Source: Chroococcidiopsidaceae cyanobacterium YX2bin18
GTDB taxonomy: Bacteria; Cyanobacteriota; Cyanobacteriia; Cyanobacteriales; Chroococcidiopsidaceae
Assembly: GCA_030446505.1 (NCBI GenBank)
Contig: JAUJND010000003.1
Span: forward strand, 1 to 64,000
Direction: 5' to 3'
Length of the DNA: 64,000 nt
Shown here: in pieces, positions 11,426 to 21,796 of the stretch
Numbering within the stretch: position 1 is the first letter of the stretch
How the letters are laid out: every line of letters begins with the position of its first letter
Position numbers and translations under genes: made by a program
The notes under the pieces: model-generated
Databases searched by the model: none
The model's input: the letters and a program-made list of their open reading frames with translations, nothing else
What the model was told of the DNA's origin: nothing

Positions 11426-11644
11426 ATGGCAGTAACATCTAGCACAATAGAGTCTTTAAGTCCGGGAACCTCAATTATCAAAACTCTACAAAAGTACGGC
11501 ACAGTTCCCATTGACTTTCTAGCAAGAGTTAACGGTAGAAAGCGTTCAGAGATAAAAGAGCACCTAAAAAGCCTTGAACAAGCAGGTTTGATAGAGTGTA
11601 AGGATGAAAGAGTAAGACTAACTAAGGAGGCTGCATTAACCTAA
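11426..11644 (+). CDS. Small winged-helix-like protein
   Basis: 72 aa; IIKTLQKYGTVPIDFLARVNGRKRSEIKEHLKSLEQAGLIECKDERVRLTKEA reads as a wHTH. Confidence 0.5.
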   Translation: MAVTSSTIESLSPGTSIIKTLQKYGTVPIDFLARVNGRKRSEIKEHLKSLEQAGLIECKDERVRLTKEAALT

Positions 11645-11873
11645 GATGGGAGTGTAAATAATCATGTCAAAGTAATATAGATTTAAATAAACGTCAGACA
11701 TAATTTACTCGCTGGTTAAGTTTTTATGCTGGAGTATCTTCAAGCCTGGCGTTTTTTATTTCTTACTACTTAAAAAGGTTAAGGTTTTTACGGTTGTTTT
11801 TTGCTTTGTTTTAGGATTTTTAGTTACAGGACTAGAACTAATTACTGCAAAATACCCCCGAACCTATTTTCTA

Positions 11874-12392
11874 TTGAAAAAGTGTGTTTGGTTGTATGTC
11901 TATGCAACTATTTACGGGGTTATTAGTCTTCTATTAATGTTGAGTCTTGATTCCTTGATTCGGACAGAAACTATAAAGTTAGAGGGTATTGGTATATCAA
12001 ATCCTTGGCGTCAATCCATTGCGATTGGATTATCTACTAAAGCTTTCATGCACCTACGCCTTTTTAACATTAGTATAGGCTCAGAATCTGTGCCAGTTGG
12101 AATAGAAAGCATTGTTCAGCTCTTTGAGCCGTGGTTACTTGGTAGTATTGAGCTATCTGAGTTTAATACTGTTAGGCGCTATCTTCAACCTTGTATAACT
12201 GTATACCCCACTTTAGATAGTGTGAAGAAGACTGTTAAGGACAATATACCATTAACTTTATCTGGCTCTGTAAGAGAGGCATTTAAAATAGATGTTGACA
12301 AAGCGGAGCAAGTGACGGATTTAATGGAACTCTATCTGAGACGCTTTGGTAAAGAAAACTTTGAGCGAATCTTTCCGCTTCCGCATATTTAA
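11874..12392 (+). CDS. Hypothetical protein with N-terminal hydrophobic segment
   Basis: 172-aa ORF; hydrophobic N terminus WLYVYATIYGVISLLLMLSL; no family recognised. Confidence 0.4.
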   Translation: MKKCVWLYVYATIYGVISLLLMLSLDSLIRTETIKLEGIGISNPWRQSIAIGLSTKAFMHLRLFNISIGSESVPVGIESIVQLFEPWLLGSIELSEFNTVRRYLQPCITVYPTLDSVKKTVKDNIPLTLSGSVREAFKIDVDKAEQVTDLMELYLRRFGKENFERIFPLPHI

Positions 12393-12483
12393 AAACATTA
12401 ATGTCCACAATATCCACAATAACTAGAGTACAAGTAATTACAATTATCCTAATGCTACTTCTATCTAATTCTTAGAAGCAAAT

Positions 12484-13150
12484 TTGAAAAAATCTAATGC
12501 TTGCTTTGATATGAGTGATCTAGCCGAGCAAAGAGCAGTGTTACAGAATATTAGCTGGGAAACCTTTGAAACCTTGCTTAAAGAGACAGGTGAAGACAGA
12601 GGCTCTCGCTTTGCTTATGACTGTGGCACTTTAGAAATTATGACTCCGCTTTTTGAGCATGAAAGCTACAAAAGTAATTTTGGTAATTTCATTGTTGCTT
12701 TAGCTGAAGAACTAGAAATTGAAATTAAAAGTGCTGGTTCTACAACACTGAAGAGAAAAATAGCAAATCGAGGCATAGAACCAGATAATTGCTACTACAT
12801 CCAAAATGAGGCAGCTATTAGAGGTAAACAGACACTCGATTTAGCAATTGATCCGCCGCCTGATTTAGCTAATTGAAATTGATATTACTAGCAGTTCTGT
12901 TAATAAATTTGGGATTTACTCAGCGCTGGGTGTATCTGAAGTTTGGAGATATAACGGGCGAGATTTACAATTCTATTATCTAGAAGAATCTGAATATATT
13001 GAGTGTGAGTTTAGCATTGCCTTTCCCATAGTATCGATAATTGAAATGAGTCGATTTATTGAGCAGAGTAAAATCAGCGGGGAAATTTACTTATTGAAAT
13101 CTTTTCGGGCTTGGGTAAGAAATAAAATAGTATCTGTAAGCGGTAATTAG
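12484..13150 (+). pseudogene. Uma2-family (DUF820) endonuclease-like gene with one frameshift
   Basis: N-part MSDLAEQRAVLQNISWETFETLLKETGEDRGSRFAYDCGTLEIMTPLFEHE...DLAIDPPPDLA ends at a premature stop near 12873. The next frame continues IEIDITSSSVNKFGIYSALGVSEVWRYNGRDLQFYYLEESEYIECE; one extra A in 'gctAattg' explains it. Confidence 0.85.
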
Positions 13151-13417
13151 GGTTGAAGATAGGGCAAGCAATAACTACAATTCATTGCCTTATGGACATT
13201 TTAGAAATACAGAACCGAACTAAGGCGATCTCATCCCTCCCATAACCAGAATAGAAGGAAAGCGCGATCGCTCCTCCCATTGCCTAGAACATCTGTAAGC
13301 GATCACAGTTTTAATTCAGCTGAGGTTCAAACTAACGGCTGATTGCTCTGCATGCTTGAAACTGGCACAATTCCGGTATAAGCTTTGACATTTTGGCGTA
13401 GTAGAGGTTACAGATGC

Positions 13418-13879
13418 ATGATTAGATCGTGGATGGTAATTGGGGGTGTAACTTTTTTAGTTGCGCTTTTTGCTAACTTTATTACGCCTAAAGATGTTCA
13501 GTGGTTCAAACGCTTACAAAGACCTAGCTGGCTAACTTTTGAAAAGGCAATTCCGCTGATCTGGATGATTGTCTTTATTTGTGGTGCTTGGTCAGCTTAC
13601 ATCGTTTGGGAAAATACTAGAAACTGGTTATTGATGGGGTTCTACTTACTCGTAGAACTTGTTACCATTGCCTATAACCCAGCGATGCTTAGGCTTCGTA
13701 GTCTTAAGGTAGGTACAATTCTTGGGGGAACTGGGGCAATTTTAGGTATCCTTTTGGCATTGACAGTTTTACCAATTTCTGGTTGGGCAACGGTGTTACT
13801 CCTACCGTATGTGATTTGGAGTCCGATTGGAACTTACACCACCTGGGAAATGATTCGCCTCAATCCCGCAGATGCTTAA
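13418..13879 (+). CDS. TspO/MBR family protein
   Basis: Five hydrophobic segments with FKRLQRPSWLTFEKAIPLIWMIVF (RPSW motif); start approximate. Confidence 0.75.
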   Translation: MIRSWMVIGGVTFLVALFANFITPKDVQWFKRLQRPSWLTFEKAIPLIWMIVFICGAWSAYIVWENTRNWLLMGFYLLVELVTIAYNPAMLRLRSLKVGTILGGTGAILGILLALTVLPISGWATVLLLPYVIWSPIGTYTTWEMIRLNPADA

Positions 13880-13943
13880 TGTCGAGATCAATTGGTTAAA
13901 TGTGATCGCTGTGCGTCTCAATATCTATCACTTGTTTACAACA

Positions 13944-14261
13944 CTAGCCAATTTTGAAACTTGCAAAGCACTCCGCTAAAAGTGCCAGATTGAGCGAGTG
14001 ATATTTAGTCTGTCCTTCTCGGCGAATCTGGAGCACCCCTGCTTCGGCTAGGGTTTTGGAATGGTGGCAGAATAAGGAAAGGCTAATACCCAGTTGATTA
14101 GCAATGTCTGAACCACTCATTTCTGTTTGAGTCACTAGCATTTCCACAATTTGCAAGCGCGTCGGGTCTGAAAGCGCTGCAAAAATTTTGGCTCGATCTT
14201 CAGTCTTACCATGACCTGAAAGAGTTACAGAGGTAGGCGGCTGACTGCTAAATTCCGGCAT
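13944..14261 (-). CDS. ArsR-family transcriptional regulator
   Basis: AKIFAALSDPTRLQIVEMLVTQTEMSGSDIANQLGISLSLFCHHSKTLAEAGVLQIRREGQTKYHSLN. Confidence 0.92.
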   Translation of the reverse strand: MPEFSSQPPTSVTLSGHGKTEDRAKIFAALSDPTRLQIVEMLVTQTEMSGSDIANQLGISLSLFCHHSKTLAEAGVLQIRREGQTKYHSLNLALLAECFASFKIG

Positions 14262-14351
14262 AGTTCACAAGTGCTCCTTGAGCTAACGATACAATATTAC
14301 TTAAACAGTTAAACAACCACTTGACTATTAGTAAAACTAGTTTTAATATTT

Positions 14352-14373
14352 TAGTTAAACAGTTGTTTAACTA
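14352..14373. promoter_or_regulatory. Putative ArsR operator: perfect 9-4-9 inverted repeat TAGTTAAAC-AGTT-GTTTAACTA
   Basis: In the divergent arsR/OYE intergenic region. A related CAGTTAAACAACCA half-site near 14308 and the palindrome AAAACTAGTTTT at 14333-14344 lie beside it. Confidence 0.65.
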
Positions 14374-14398
14374 TTCTATCAAATGAGTGGCGATCGCT

Positions 14399-15511
14399 AT
14401 GGAAACTAACTTAAAGCTGCTGCAACCGATTTCACTTGGTTCTTACACATTAAAGAACCGGATTGTCATGGCACCCCTAACTCGTAATCGTGCTGGTGCT
14501 GGCAATGTTCCTCATGCTATGAACGTGACATATTACCAACAACGCGCTTCTGCCGGATTGATTATTACAGAAGCAACTCAAATTTCACCACAGGGGATGG
14601 GGTATCCCAACACACCTGGAATTCACTCGCCAGAACAGGTAGCAGGATGGCAGCGGATCACAGAGGCGGTACACGCGCAGGATGGGCGGATTTTCTTACA
14701 ACTGTGGCACGTCGGACGAATTTCCCACCCATCATTGCAACCTAATCAAGCATTGCCTGTTGCTCCTAGTGCGATTGCTCCGGATGGAATGGCAGCTACC
14801 TATGAAGGTGAAAAACCGTTTGTTACTCCCCGTGAACTGGAAACTGAGGAAATTTCAGGAATCGTAGAGCAGTACCGTCAGGCAGCTGAAAATGCAGTTG
14901 CTGCTGGTTTCGATGGCGTTGAAATTCATAGTGCCAACGGTTACTTGCTAGATCAATTTCTGCACGATGGCTCAAATCAACGGACAGATCAGTATGGCGG
15001 TTCAATTGAAAATCGAGTTCGTTTATTGATGGAAGTCACTGAAGCCGTAACCCGCGTTTGGGGTTCAGAGCGAGTAGGTGTGCGGTTGTCACCTAGCAGT
15101 AGCTTTGGTAATATGTCTGATTCAGATCCAACTGCTTTGTTTAGCTATGCGATCGCTCAACTGAATCGGTTTGGTCTTGCTTATCTTCACCTTGTTGAGC
15201 CAAGAATTGCTGGTAACGTCACGCTTGAAACAAATGAAGGACTAGGCGCAAAATACTTCCGCCCTCTATACACTGGCATTTTAATCACAGCAGGTGCTTA
15301 CACCCGTGAAACTGGGGAAGCTGTTTTAAGGGCAAATGAGGCTGATTTAGTTGCTTATGGCAGATTATTCATTGCAAATCCAGATCTGCCTAAGCGCTTT
15401 GCGCTCAATGCACCATTGAATCCCTATGATCGCAATACTTTCTATGGCGGTGATCAGGGAGGTTATATTGATTATCCTTTCCTAGAGAACCAACAACTAA
15501 AAACCGCATGA
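14399..15511 (+). CDS. Old Yellow Enzyme-family NADH:flavin oxidoreductase
   Basis: LKNRIVMAPLTRNRA, GLIITEATQISPQGMGYPNTPGIHSPEQV, GFDGVEIHSANGYLLDQFLHDGSNQRTDQYGGSIENR. Confidence 0.95.
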   Translation: METNLKLLQPISLGSYTLKNRIVMAPLTRNRAGAGNVPHAMNVTYYQQRASAGLIITEATQISPQGMGYPNTPGIHSPEQVAGWQRITEAVHAQDGRIFLQLWHVGRISHPSLQPNQALPVAPSAIAPDGMAATYEGEKPFVTPRELETEEISGIVEQYRQAAENAVAAGFDGVEIHSANGYLLDQFLHDGSNQRTDQYGGSIENRVRLLMEVTEAVTRVWGSERVGVRLSPSSSFGNMSDSDPTALFSYAIAQLNRFGLAYLHLVEPRIAGNVTLETNEGLGAKYFRPLYTGILITAGAYTRETGEAVLRANEADLVAYGRLFIANPDLPKRFALNAPLNPYDRNTFYGGDQGGYIDYPFLENQQLKTA

Positions 15512-15552
15512 ACCCTACTTGTTACTGATGGCGTTGTATTAATGGAGCGATC

Positions 15553-16266
15553 ATGATTGAGTTGTACTACTGGCCCACACCAAACGGTCACAAAGTTAGT
15601 ATCTTTCTGGAAGAAGCCCAGCTTGACTACCGAATTGTACCGATTGATATCAGCGCTGGCGACCAGTTCAAGCCAGAATTCTTGCGAATTTCACCTAATA
15701 ATAGGATGCCAGCAATTGTTGACACAACACCAGTTGATGGAGGCGAACCAATCTCAGTTTTTGAATCCGGTGCAATTTTGCTATATCTAGCAGAAAAGAC
15801 GGGAAAATTTATGCCGACTGTTGCCCGCAGTCGTAAAGTAGTAATCGAGTGGTTGTTCTGGCAAATGGGAGGTCTTGGTCCAATGGCTGGGCAAAACCAT
15901 CACTTCGTGCAGTACGCTCCAGAAAAACTGCCTTACGCGATTCAGCGCTATGTGCAAGAAACAAATCGGCTTTATGGCGTGCTTAACCGTCAACTTCAGG
16001 AACGGGAATATATAGCTGGTGATTATTCAATTGCTGACATGGCTTGCTATCCCTGGATTGTTCCTTACGAGCGGCAGCAACAAAAGCTAGCAGACTTTCC
16101 GAATCTCAAGCGCTGGTTTGAAAGGATTAGCTCTCGACCAGCTGTAATCCGAGCTTATGAAAAAGGTAATCCGTTTAGTTCACGTCCAACTGTAAATGAG
16201 GAGAGTAGAAAAATTCTCTTTGGTCAAACAGCAGCAACTCTTCAAGATTTGCCATTGTCTGAGTAA
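15553..16266 (+). CDS. Glutathione S-transferase family protein
   Basis: MIELYYWPTPNGHKVSIFLEEAQLDYRIVPID...FESGAILLYLAEKTGKF. Confidence 0.93.
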   Translation: MIELYYWPTPNGHKVSIFLEEAQLDYRIVPIDISAGDQFKPEFLRISPNNRMPAIVDTTPVDGGEPISVFESGAILLYLAEKTGKFMPTVARSRKVVIEWLFWQMGGLGPMAGQNHHFVQYAPEKLPYAIQRYVQETNRLYGVLNRQLQEREYIAGDYSIADMACYPWIVPYERQQQKLADFPNLKRWFERISSRPAVIRAYEKGNPFSSRPTVNEESRKILFGQTAATLQDLPLSE

Positions 16267-16289
16267 TGAGTGCAACAAATAAAACGCTG

Positions 16290-16603
16290 ATGATCAGCGT
16301 TGCTTTAACTCCTTCTGTTGGCGCGATCGCTTGGCTTTACTCTACAAAGACCTACCGTTTGAGACTTTGCCTTGGTGATTTGTTAAAAAAACTATTGCCT
16401 TCTCAGTTCAGGAAAAAGTGCTAGTGATTGTCGATGGTGATCGCGTCATTCACGATTCTTGGGCTATTGCTGAGTATCTTGAAGCTACTTATACTACTCG
16501 TCCTTGTTTAGTGGAGCGAATGGCACATTATCGATTTATCACTGATTGGTTAGAAACGGTGCTGTATCCTGAGATATTCCGAGTAGTTGCGATAACTCGC
16601 TAG
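16290..16603 (+). pseudogene. GST N-terminal domain remnant
   Basis: VLVIVDGDRVIHDSWAIAEYLEATYTTRPCLVER (GST N-domain signature) in a short ORF with no C-terminal domain. Confidence 0.6.
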
Positions 16604-16741
16604 TATGCACTTAATTCTGCAAGCTCTGCTTTACGCTGCTACCTCTAATCTACCCCAATTATTGCCCTAAACTTACCTAAAAACCCCAAACCACCTGAGT
16701 CAAAAACGGTAGCTTGAGGGCTGCAAGGACTGAAAGCAATA

Positions 16742-16814
<73 letters not shown>

Positions 16815-17289
16815 AGAAGTGGCTTTAGGAGCTTTTTAAAGCAATTGATTTAGGAGTTTCTAGCGGTTCAGTATCCATTAGGTATCCTTAGTAGCAATTA
16901 CGCGGGGGTTAACGCGGGGTTTGCTTTTTAAGCCTTAACAATGATATCTCTTAATGCTTTAGCGTGTCAAGCTATAATATATGCCTAGTGCGCTTTTCCT
17001 GTCCTGCAACCGTCAGTTGCAGGATTTATTGAATTACTAGAGACAGGTTTGAGTATCAAGCCTAAACCCGTCAATGGCGGGGTTTGAACACGCGGATAAA
17101 GTTTTTGCAGCCGTGTATTCCCCTACAAAGCCTCTCCCACATTGCCTCTAGACTGGGAACTGAAAACAAATTTACTATTCTGTGGAAAGGGTTTTTCAAG
17201 TCTTTTGGGTCTTGGGTGGGTCTTGAAACTGTCACACCACCTAATATATTCTCTATGCCTTGGACTCCAAACAGCACCTGGAAGCTTAA

Positions 17290-19620
17290 TCACGCTTATC
17301 CTCAAGCTTAATGGTGCTAATAGCTAACTGAAGACTACTAGCGGTGTCATAATGCCTACCTTCTGAACGCTTCTTAGCTAATCTAGGAACACCCTCAGTG
17401 AATTGAACGCCTCCCTAACTCTTTCATGATGAGTATGTCATTAGGAATAGATAGCTTTTGGGATTCAAACAATTTAACTTAATCCAGTGTTCATCATGAT
17501 AGGTAGCGTTGGCTTTAACAGCATGGAGCTTGGAACACCAATAAGATAATTCTTCTGCTAAATTAGCTCCCACTCCTACAGCATCTACAGCACCGGATTT
17601 AAGCTCAGGGAGAGAACCTACAATCAACTTAACAAAGCCCTTTTGGGACTCAAAAGGAGTCCCCTTTGAGTTCTACTACCAATTGAGTTAAGAGTTTATC
17701 TGATACAGTGTCCTTTGCCAATACGTAGATGCTGGATAAGTCAGTAGTTCTACCCATCAAAGCCTAGATATTGAGCCGTGATGTTACGCCCAATGTTGAA
17801 GCCCTCCAGATGAGGTTTGATAACACTGTGGAATAAACCGTTTAGTTCAGAGGTTATAGCAAGCGAAGCAAAGATTAGGACATAATAGAGGAGGAGTAAA
17901 TCAAAGCAAAAAATGCCAGCCCCCTACAGCTATGACTTGAGAAGAAAAGTAATTGAGGCAATAGATGGAGGAACGGGAAAAACTCAAGCTAGTAAAATCT
18001 TTTAAAATTAGTCGTAATACGATCAATTTATGGCTTGATAAGAGAAAAGAAACCGGAGATTATAGAGCAGATGAAGCATACCAACGAGGCTATGGCGCAA
18101 AAATTCCTGATTTGGAGGAATTTCAAGAGTTTGCCCGAAAACATGGCAGTCAAACTCAACGGGAAATGGCAGAAGCGTGGTCAGGAGAAATTAGTGACAA
18201 AACTATTAGCAAAGCTTTAAAGAAAATTGGATTTACTAGAAAAAACTTACGGATATCAAGAAACAGATGAGCACAAAAGGCAAGAATTTATGGCAAAGAT
18301 TAGTCAAAAGAATCTGGAACAGCGAGTATATATAGATGAATCAGGAATAGATAATCGTTCTGGACTACGGCTACGGTTGGAATGAGAAAGGACAAAGATT
18401 CTTCGACCTAAAATCGGGAAAAAGAAGCATTAGAGTCAGTATTATTAGTGGTTTATGCCAAGGAAAGCTGCTAGCTCCATTAACCTTTGAAGGTTCTTGC
18501 GACCGTTCAGTTTTTGAGCAGTGGCTATCAGAAAAACTACTGCCTGTGCTCAAACCAGGACAGAGTGTAATTTTAGATAATGCCACTTTTCATAAGTCTG
18601 AGAAAATCCGAGAGTTAATCACATCGGCAAAATGTGAACTCGAATACTTACCGCCTTACTCACCAGATTTAAATGAGATTGAGCATTACTGGTTTCCGAT
18701 TAAAACCGAGTGAGAAAATCTCAAGGGACGATTGAAGACTTTCGTGAACGAGTAGATACCTCTGTTCGTTTAGCGTCCTAACCTATAATCCGATTGCTAT
18801 ACATGATTAGGATTATTTGTAACCTCAGTGAAGTCTTTACGGATTATTAACTCACCTGTACCAGTGCAGTTAAGTAAAAGTTGATGTGTAAAAACCCTAC
18901 TACCAGATTTAGAGGGTTCACAAAGTAATTCAGTTCCTTGATAGGAGCTGTACTCTTTAATCAGATTGGCAATCCAAGATTGCTCTGATTCTGGTGTCCA
19001 AACAATATTATTTTCTCTACAAATAATTTTATAAAGTCCTTGCTCACAAGCTTCATAAAGGTCAATAGATACTAGAGAGCCTTCTTTTTCACCAGATGCT
19101 ACTGACTCCACAAGTTTATTGAATTACCCTTCCTCATCCCCTTGTGTACTGATCACCGTTATCTGACCCTGACCCCACATAAGAGACGCTCTAGCACTTG
19201 CTAGCATCTCATCAAGATATTCTACGCTGTCAGCCTCATCTATTATTTGTCTACCTTTCAAACCTCTAAAAACTTCAGGTTTTGAGGGTAACACCTGAAT
19301 TGAATAGCCATTTTTAAAAGTAATTTTAGAAATCTGAGTTGGGTCACGTTGTTTTGGGTTGAATAGCTCTAGTCCATTTACTACTTGAGATACTAGATTA
19401 AGCTTTCCAATCCAGTAACAAACATCTTGACGTAGCCAGTTTTTAGCTGATTCAAAGTTAAAGGATGTGTAGTAGGTATTCCTTGGATTATCCAGTTTAA
19501 TGCAGTTTAAAACGGATTTATACGCTTCTACAAAGGATATTCCAATACGGCGTGATTTTACGCAAACTATGAAAGGGTTTTATTTTTGTAGCCAATTTAT
19601 TTGATATGGTGCAAGATCTT
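17290..19620 (-). pseudogene. Phage terminase large subunit (Mu gp28-like), decayed and split by IS630
   Basis: N-part: SRRIGISFVEAYKSVLNCIKLDNPRNTYYTSFNFESAKNWLRQDVCYWIGK...GRQIIDEADSVEYLDEMLASARASLMWGQGQITVISTQGDEEG*FNKLVESVASGEKEGS. C-part beyond the IS: ITAQYLGFDG/RTTDLSSIYVLAKDTVSDKLLTQLV...SGAVDAVGVGANLAEEL...KKRSEGRHYDTASSLQLAI. Confidence 0.75.
17855..18801 (+). mobile_element. IS630-family insertion sequence (degenerate transposase), TA-flanked
   Basis: Transposase pieces in shifted frames: MPAPYSYDLRRKVIEAIDGGTGKTQASKIF, FKISRNTINLWLDKRKETGDYRADEAY, VYIDESGIDNR, LDNATFHKSEKIRELITSAKCELEYLPPYSPDLNEIEHYWFPIK. Ends: left TATAGCAAGCGAAGCAAAGATTAGGAC against right (reverse complement) TATAGCAATCGGATTATAGGTTAGGAC. 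Confidence 0.88.
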
Positions 19621-19634
19621 ATAGAATGCTGGCA

Positions 19635-20019
19635 TCACACATCACCAAAGTAATGTTGGAACGTTTCTTTAGACATCTGTGTTGTACTATCTATTACTTC
19701 AGTTTTGGTAATGGTGACAGTGTGAGCGCTCATTACCGCCTTTGATGCTTCTAGCCTTATCCTGCTATCTTCATCATCCATAAGGTCTTGTAGCGTATCC
19801 ACTGCTTTACCAAACATTCTTTAAGTTTATCCACAGAATCACTTTGGATCTCACTTAGTAAATCAGAGTAAATCTTTTGAATTCTTCATCATGCTTCTTT
19901 AAGTTATAAAATGTTGTTTTGCAAATATTGTTATCACTTATTATTTTCTTCCAGCTATGACCCGCTATTAAATCACTAGCTATATTTAGCTTTCTGTCAG
20001 AACTAATATCTATGTTCAT
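19635..20019 (-). pseudogene. Phage terminase small subunit-like, frameshifted
   Basis: From ATG 20019: MNIDISSDRKLNIASDLIAGHSWKKIISDNNICKTTFYNLKKHDEEFKRFTLIY (HTH), continuing in other frames as SDLLSEIQSDSVDKLKECLVK and MFGKAVDTLQDLMDDEDSRIRLEASKAVMSAH; directly upstream of the terL remnant. Confidence 0.6.
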
Positions 20020-20163
20020 AAGTTCATATTTCCTATTTATTACTTCTTACTCCATTTTAACTAATAGCTATTAGCAGGTTTTTACGCACTAAAATATTGC
20101 AGTATTTGAAGGATACCAATTTGTTATAATTAAGAAGTAACGTAAATAGGTTAATAAGTTAAA

Positions 20164-20318
20164 ATGTCAAAATTCACAAAAAGCGTAACAATAAGATTCA
20201 CATTAGAAGATGCTAAAAAACAAGAAAATGTGATGAAAGCTAGGAACGTTTTTAAAATATCAGAGATATTAAAAAATTAGTTAATGAAGAAGAACAAAGG
20301 CAAGGTGAGAACCAATGA
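20164..20318 (+). pseudogene. Small ribbon-helix-helix-like protein, frameshifted
   Basis: MSKFTKSVTIRFTLEDAKKQENVMKARNVFKISEILKN*; next frame continues KLVNEEEQRQGEN. Confidence 0.4.
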
Positions 20319-21163
20319 AGGACTTAGAAACATTAAATAATTTGTTTAATAAAGCACAGACAACGCCATTAGGCAAAAAACTATTACGCCGCAATATAAA
20401 AAATATACCTTGTTATATGCAATGGAAGGAAATAGTAAACTTTTTTGATGACCAAAGAAAAACTTTTTACTATCTCAAGGCACTTAGTAACTTAGAGGAA
20501 ATACCAAGTGATGCGGATATACCGCAAAAGTATTTAAATAGTGTTAAAGCTACTCCTTGCTTTTATGTGGATCAGGGAGACGTACCAATTATTTATGCAG
20601 ACAAAGAACTTGTTAGCGGAATGTTGAAAACAGATATTCCAAAAAGTATTTCTCAGTCCATCAAAAAAGTTTACCCTAATTTGATCCTGATGTTGCCAGA
20701 GGGTTCTTTAGTGGTGGAGGGCTTTGATGTGGGTTGTCTGTATCTGAGATACAGTGAATTTTCAAACGGATATATACATCTGCCCTTTGTACAACCCCCA
20801 CAATATGAAAAGAATACCCTTTATTCAGAATTCCCAATAAATGAAATTAAGGTTAATAACAAAGACACTGTATTAAATACACTGGCTTTTGCGCGTGATT
20901 CTAATTACGTCATAACAGGTTCAGTTTGTTTAGATCCAAGCAAAGATGACTACTTAATAACTCAGCATCATGAGTATGCCAAAGCAATAGCAGAGGCGCT
21001 ACGGGCTATTGCTATTCAAACTTACCTAATTCTGGAACATAAGCCTGAGATGGCTACAGAGTCGCCTTATCAGCCGCAAACAAGACAAGAAGCTAGGCAA
21101 TGCCGCATCAATCCGGTAGAGCCTACCAGATGGCTTGGGAAAGGTTTTTCTCTACCTAAATAA
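20315..21163 (+). CDS. Hypothetical protein of the phage-like block
   Basis: 282-aa intact ORF, no family recognised; follows the RHH-like ORF on the same strand. Confidence 0.5.
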   Translation: MKDLETLNNLFNKAQTTPLGKKLLRRNIKNIPCYMQWKEIVNFFDDQRKTFYYLKALSNLEEIPSDADIPQKYLNSVKATPCFYVDQGDVPIIYADKELVSGMLKTDIPKSISQSIKKVYPNLILMLPEGSLVVEGFDVGCLYLRYSEFSNGYIHLPFVQPPQYEKNTLYSEFPINEIKVNNKDTVLNTLAFARDSNYVITGSVCLDPSKDDYLITQHHEYAKAIAEALRAIAIQTYLILEHKPEMATESPYQPQTRQEARQCRINPVEPTRWLGKGFSLPK

Positions 21164-21401
21164 AATAGCTCAAAAGAAATAAGTAGCTTTGGCATCAAGC
21201 AGAAACTTCATTGGAGACGCGGACACTAGAGACAACAACCTTACGGGACAAAACTAAATCCTAAGATTAAAACTATTTGGATCAAACCTTGTTTGGTAGG
21301 TGTGGAGAAAGGCGCTTTAATTGCCGCGTAAAACAAAACCCCTAGCAATATTACCAGCCTTGCTAAGGGTCAATTTAAACAAACAAAAGGAAACAAAACA
21401 A

Positions 21402-21737
21402 ATGAAAATTCTTGATTATTGTTGGATCAATACTGTAGTTGAAACTCCCTTAGATTGTACCAGATTATCATTGATATTGCAAGAAGCAATAGCAGAAATT
21501 GAAGCTTATCCACAAGGAACAAAAATCAAATCAGAGTACCGCATTGATTCAAAACGTACCGCTATAAAACAGTTTAAAGCTGACCTTGAAACAGCCTATA
21601 AAAATTTACATTACTGGTTTTGTACTGAACATGGAAGGCAAACTTTAGAGGAAGAACCTGAGTTTCTTGATGGCTATTTTGGTAGTCAATATTCACCTAA
21701 TGCACTCACACCAATAGAGGCAAACTGTTTATTTTGA
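21402..21737 (+). CDS. Hypothetical protein (ORF may start at 21321)
   Basis: MKILDYCWINTVVETPLDCTRLSLILQEAIAEIEAYPQGTKIKSEYRID...; no family recognised. Confidence 0.4.
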   Translation: MKILDYCWINTVVETPLDCTRLSLILQEAIAEIEAYPQGTKIKSEYRIDSKRTAIKQFKADLETAYKNLHYWFCTEHGRQTLEEEPEFLDGYFGSQYSPNALTPIEANCLF

Positions 21738-21796
21738 GTAATGGATAACGTATAGCCTATTACAATAGAAGTATATGTTATTTATAAATAAAACTT

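Noticed and set aside
14389-14398. Scattered GCGATCGC palindromes considered as regulatory sites
   Set aside because: HIP1 octamers are abundant genome-wide in many cyanobacteria and occur inside coding genes here; not locus-specific.
17071-17327. Overlapping small ORFs 17071..17327 on both strands
   Set aside because: They lie over the decayed terL C-terminal end; overlapping frames with no domain support.
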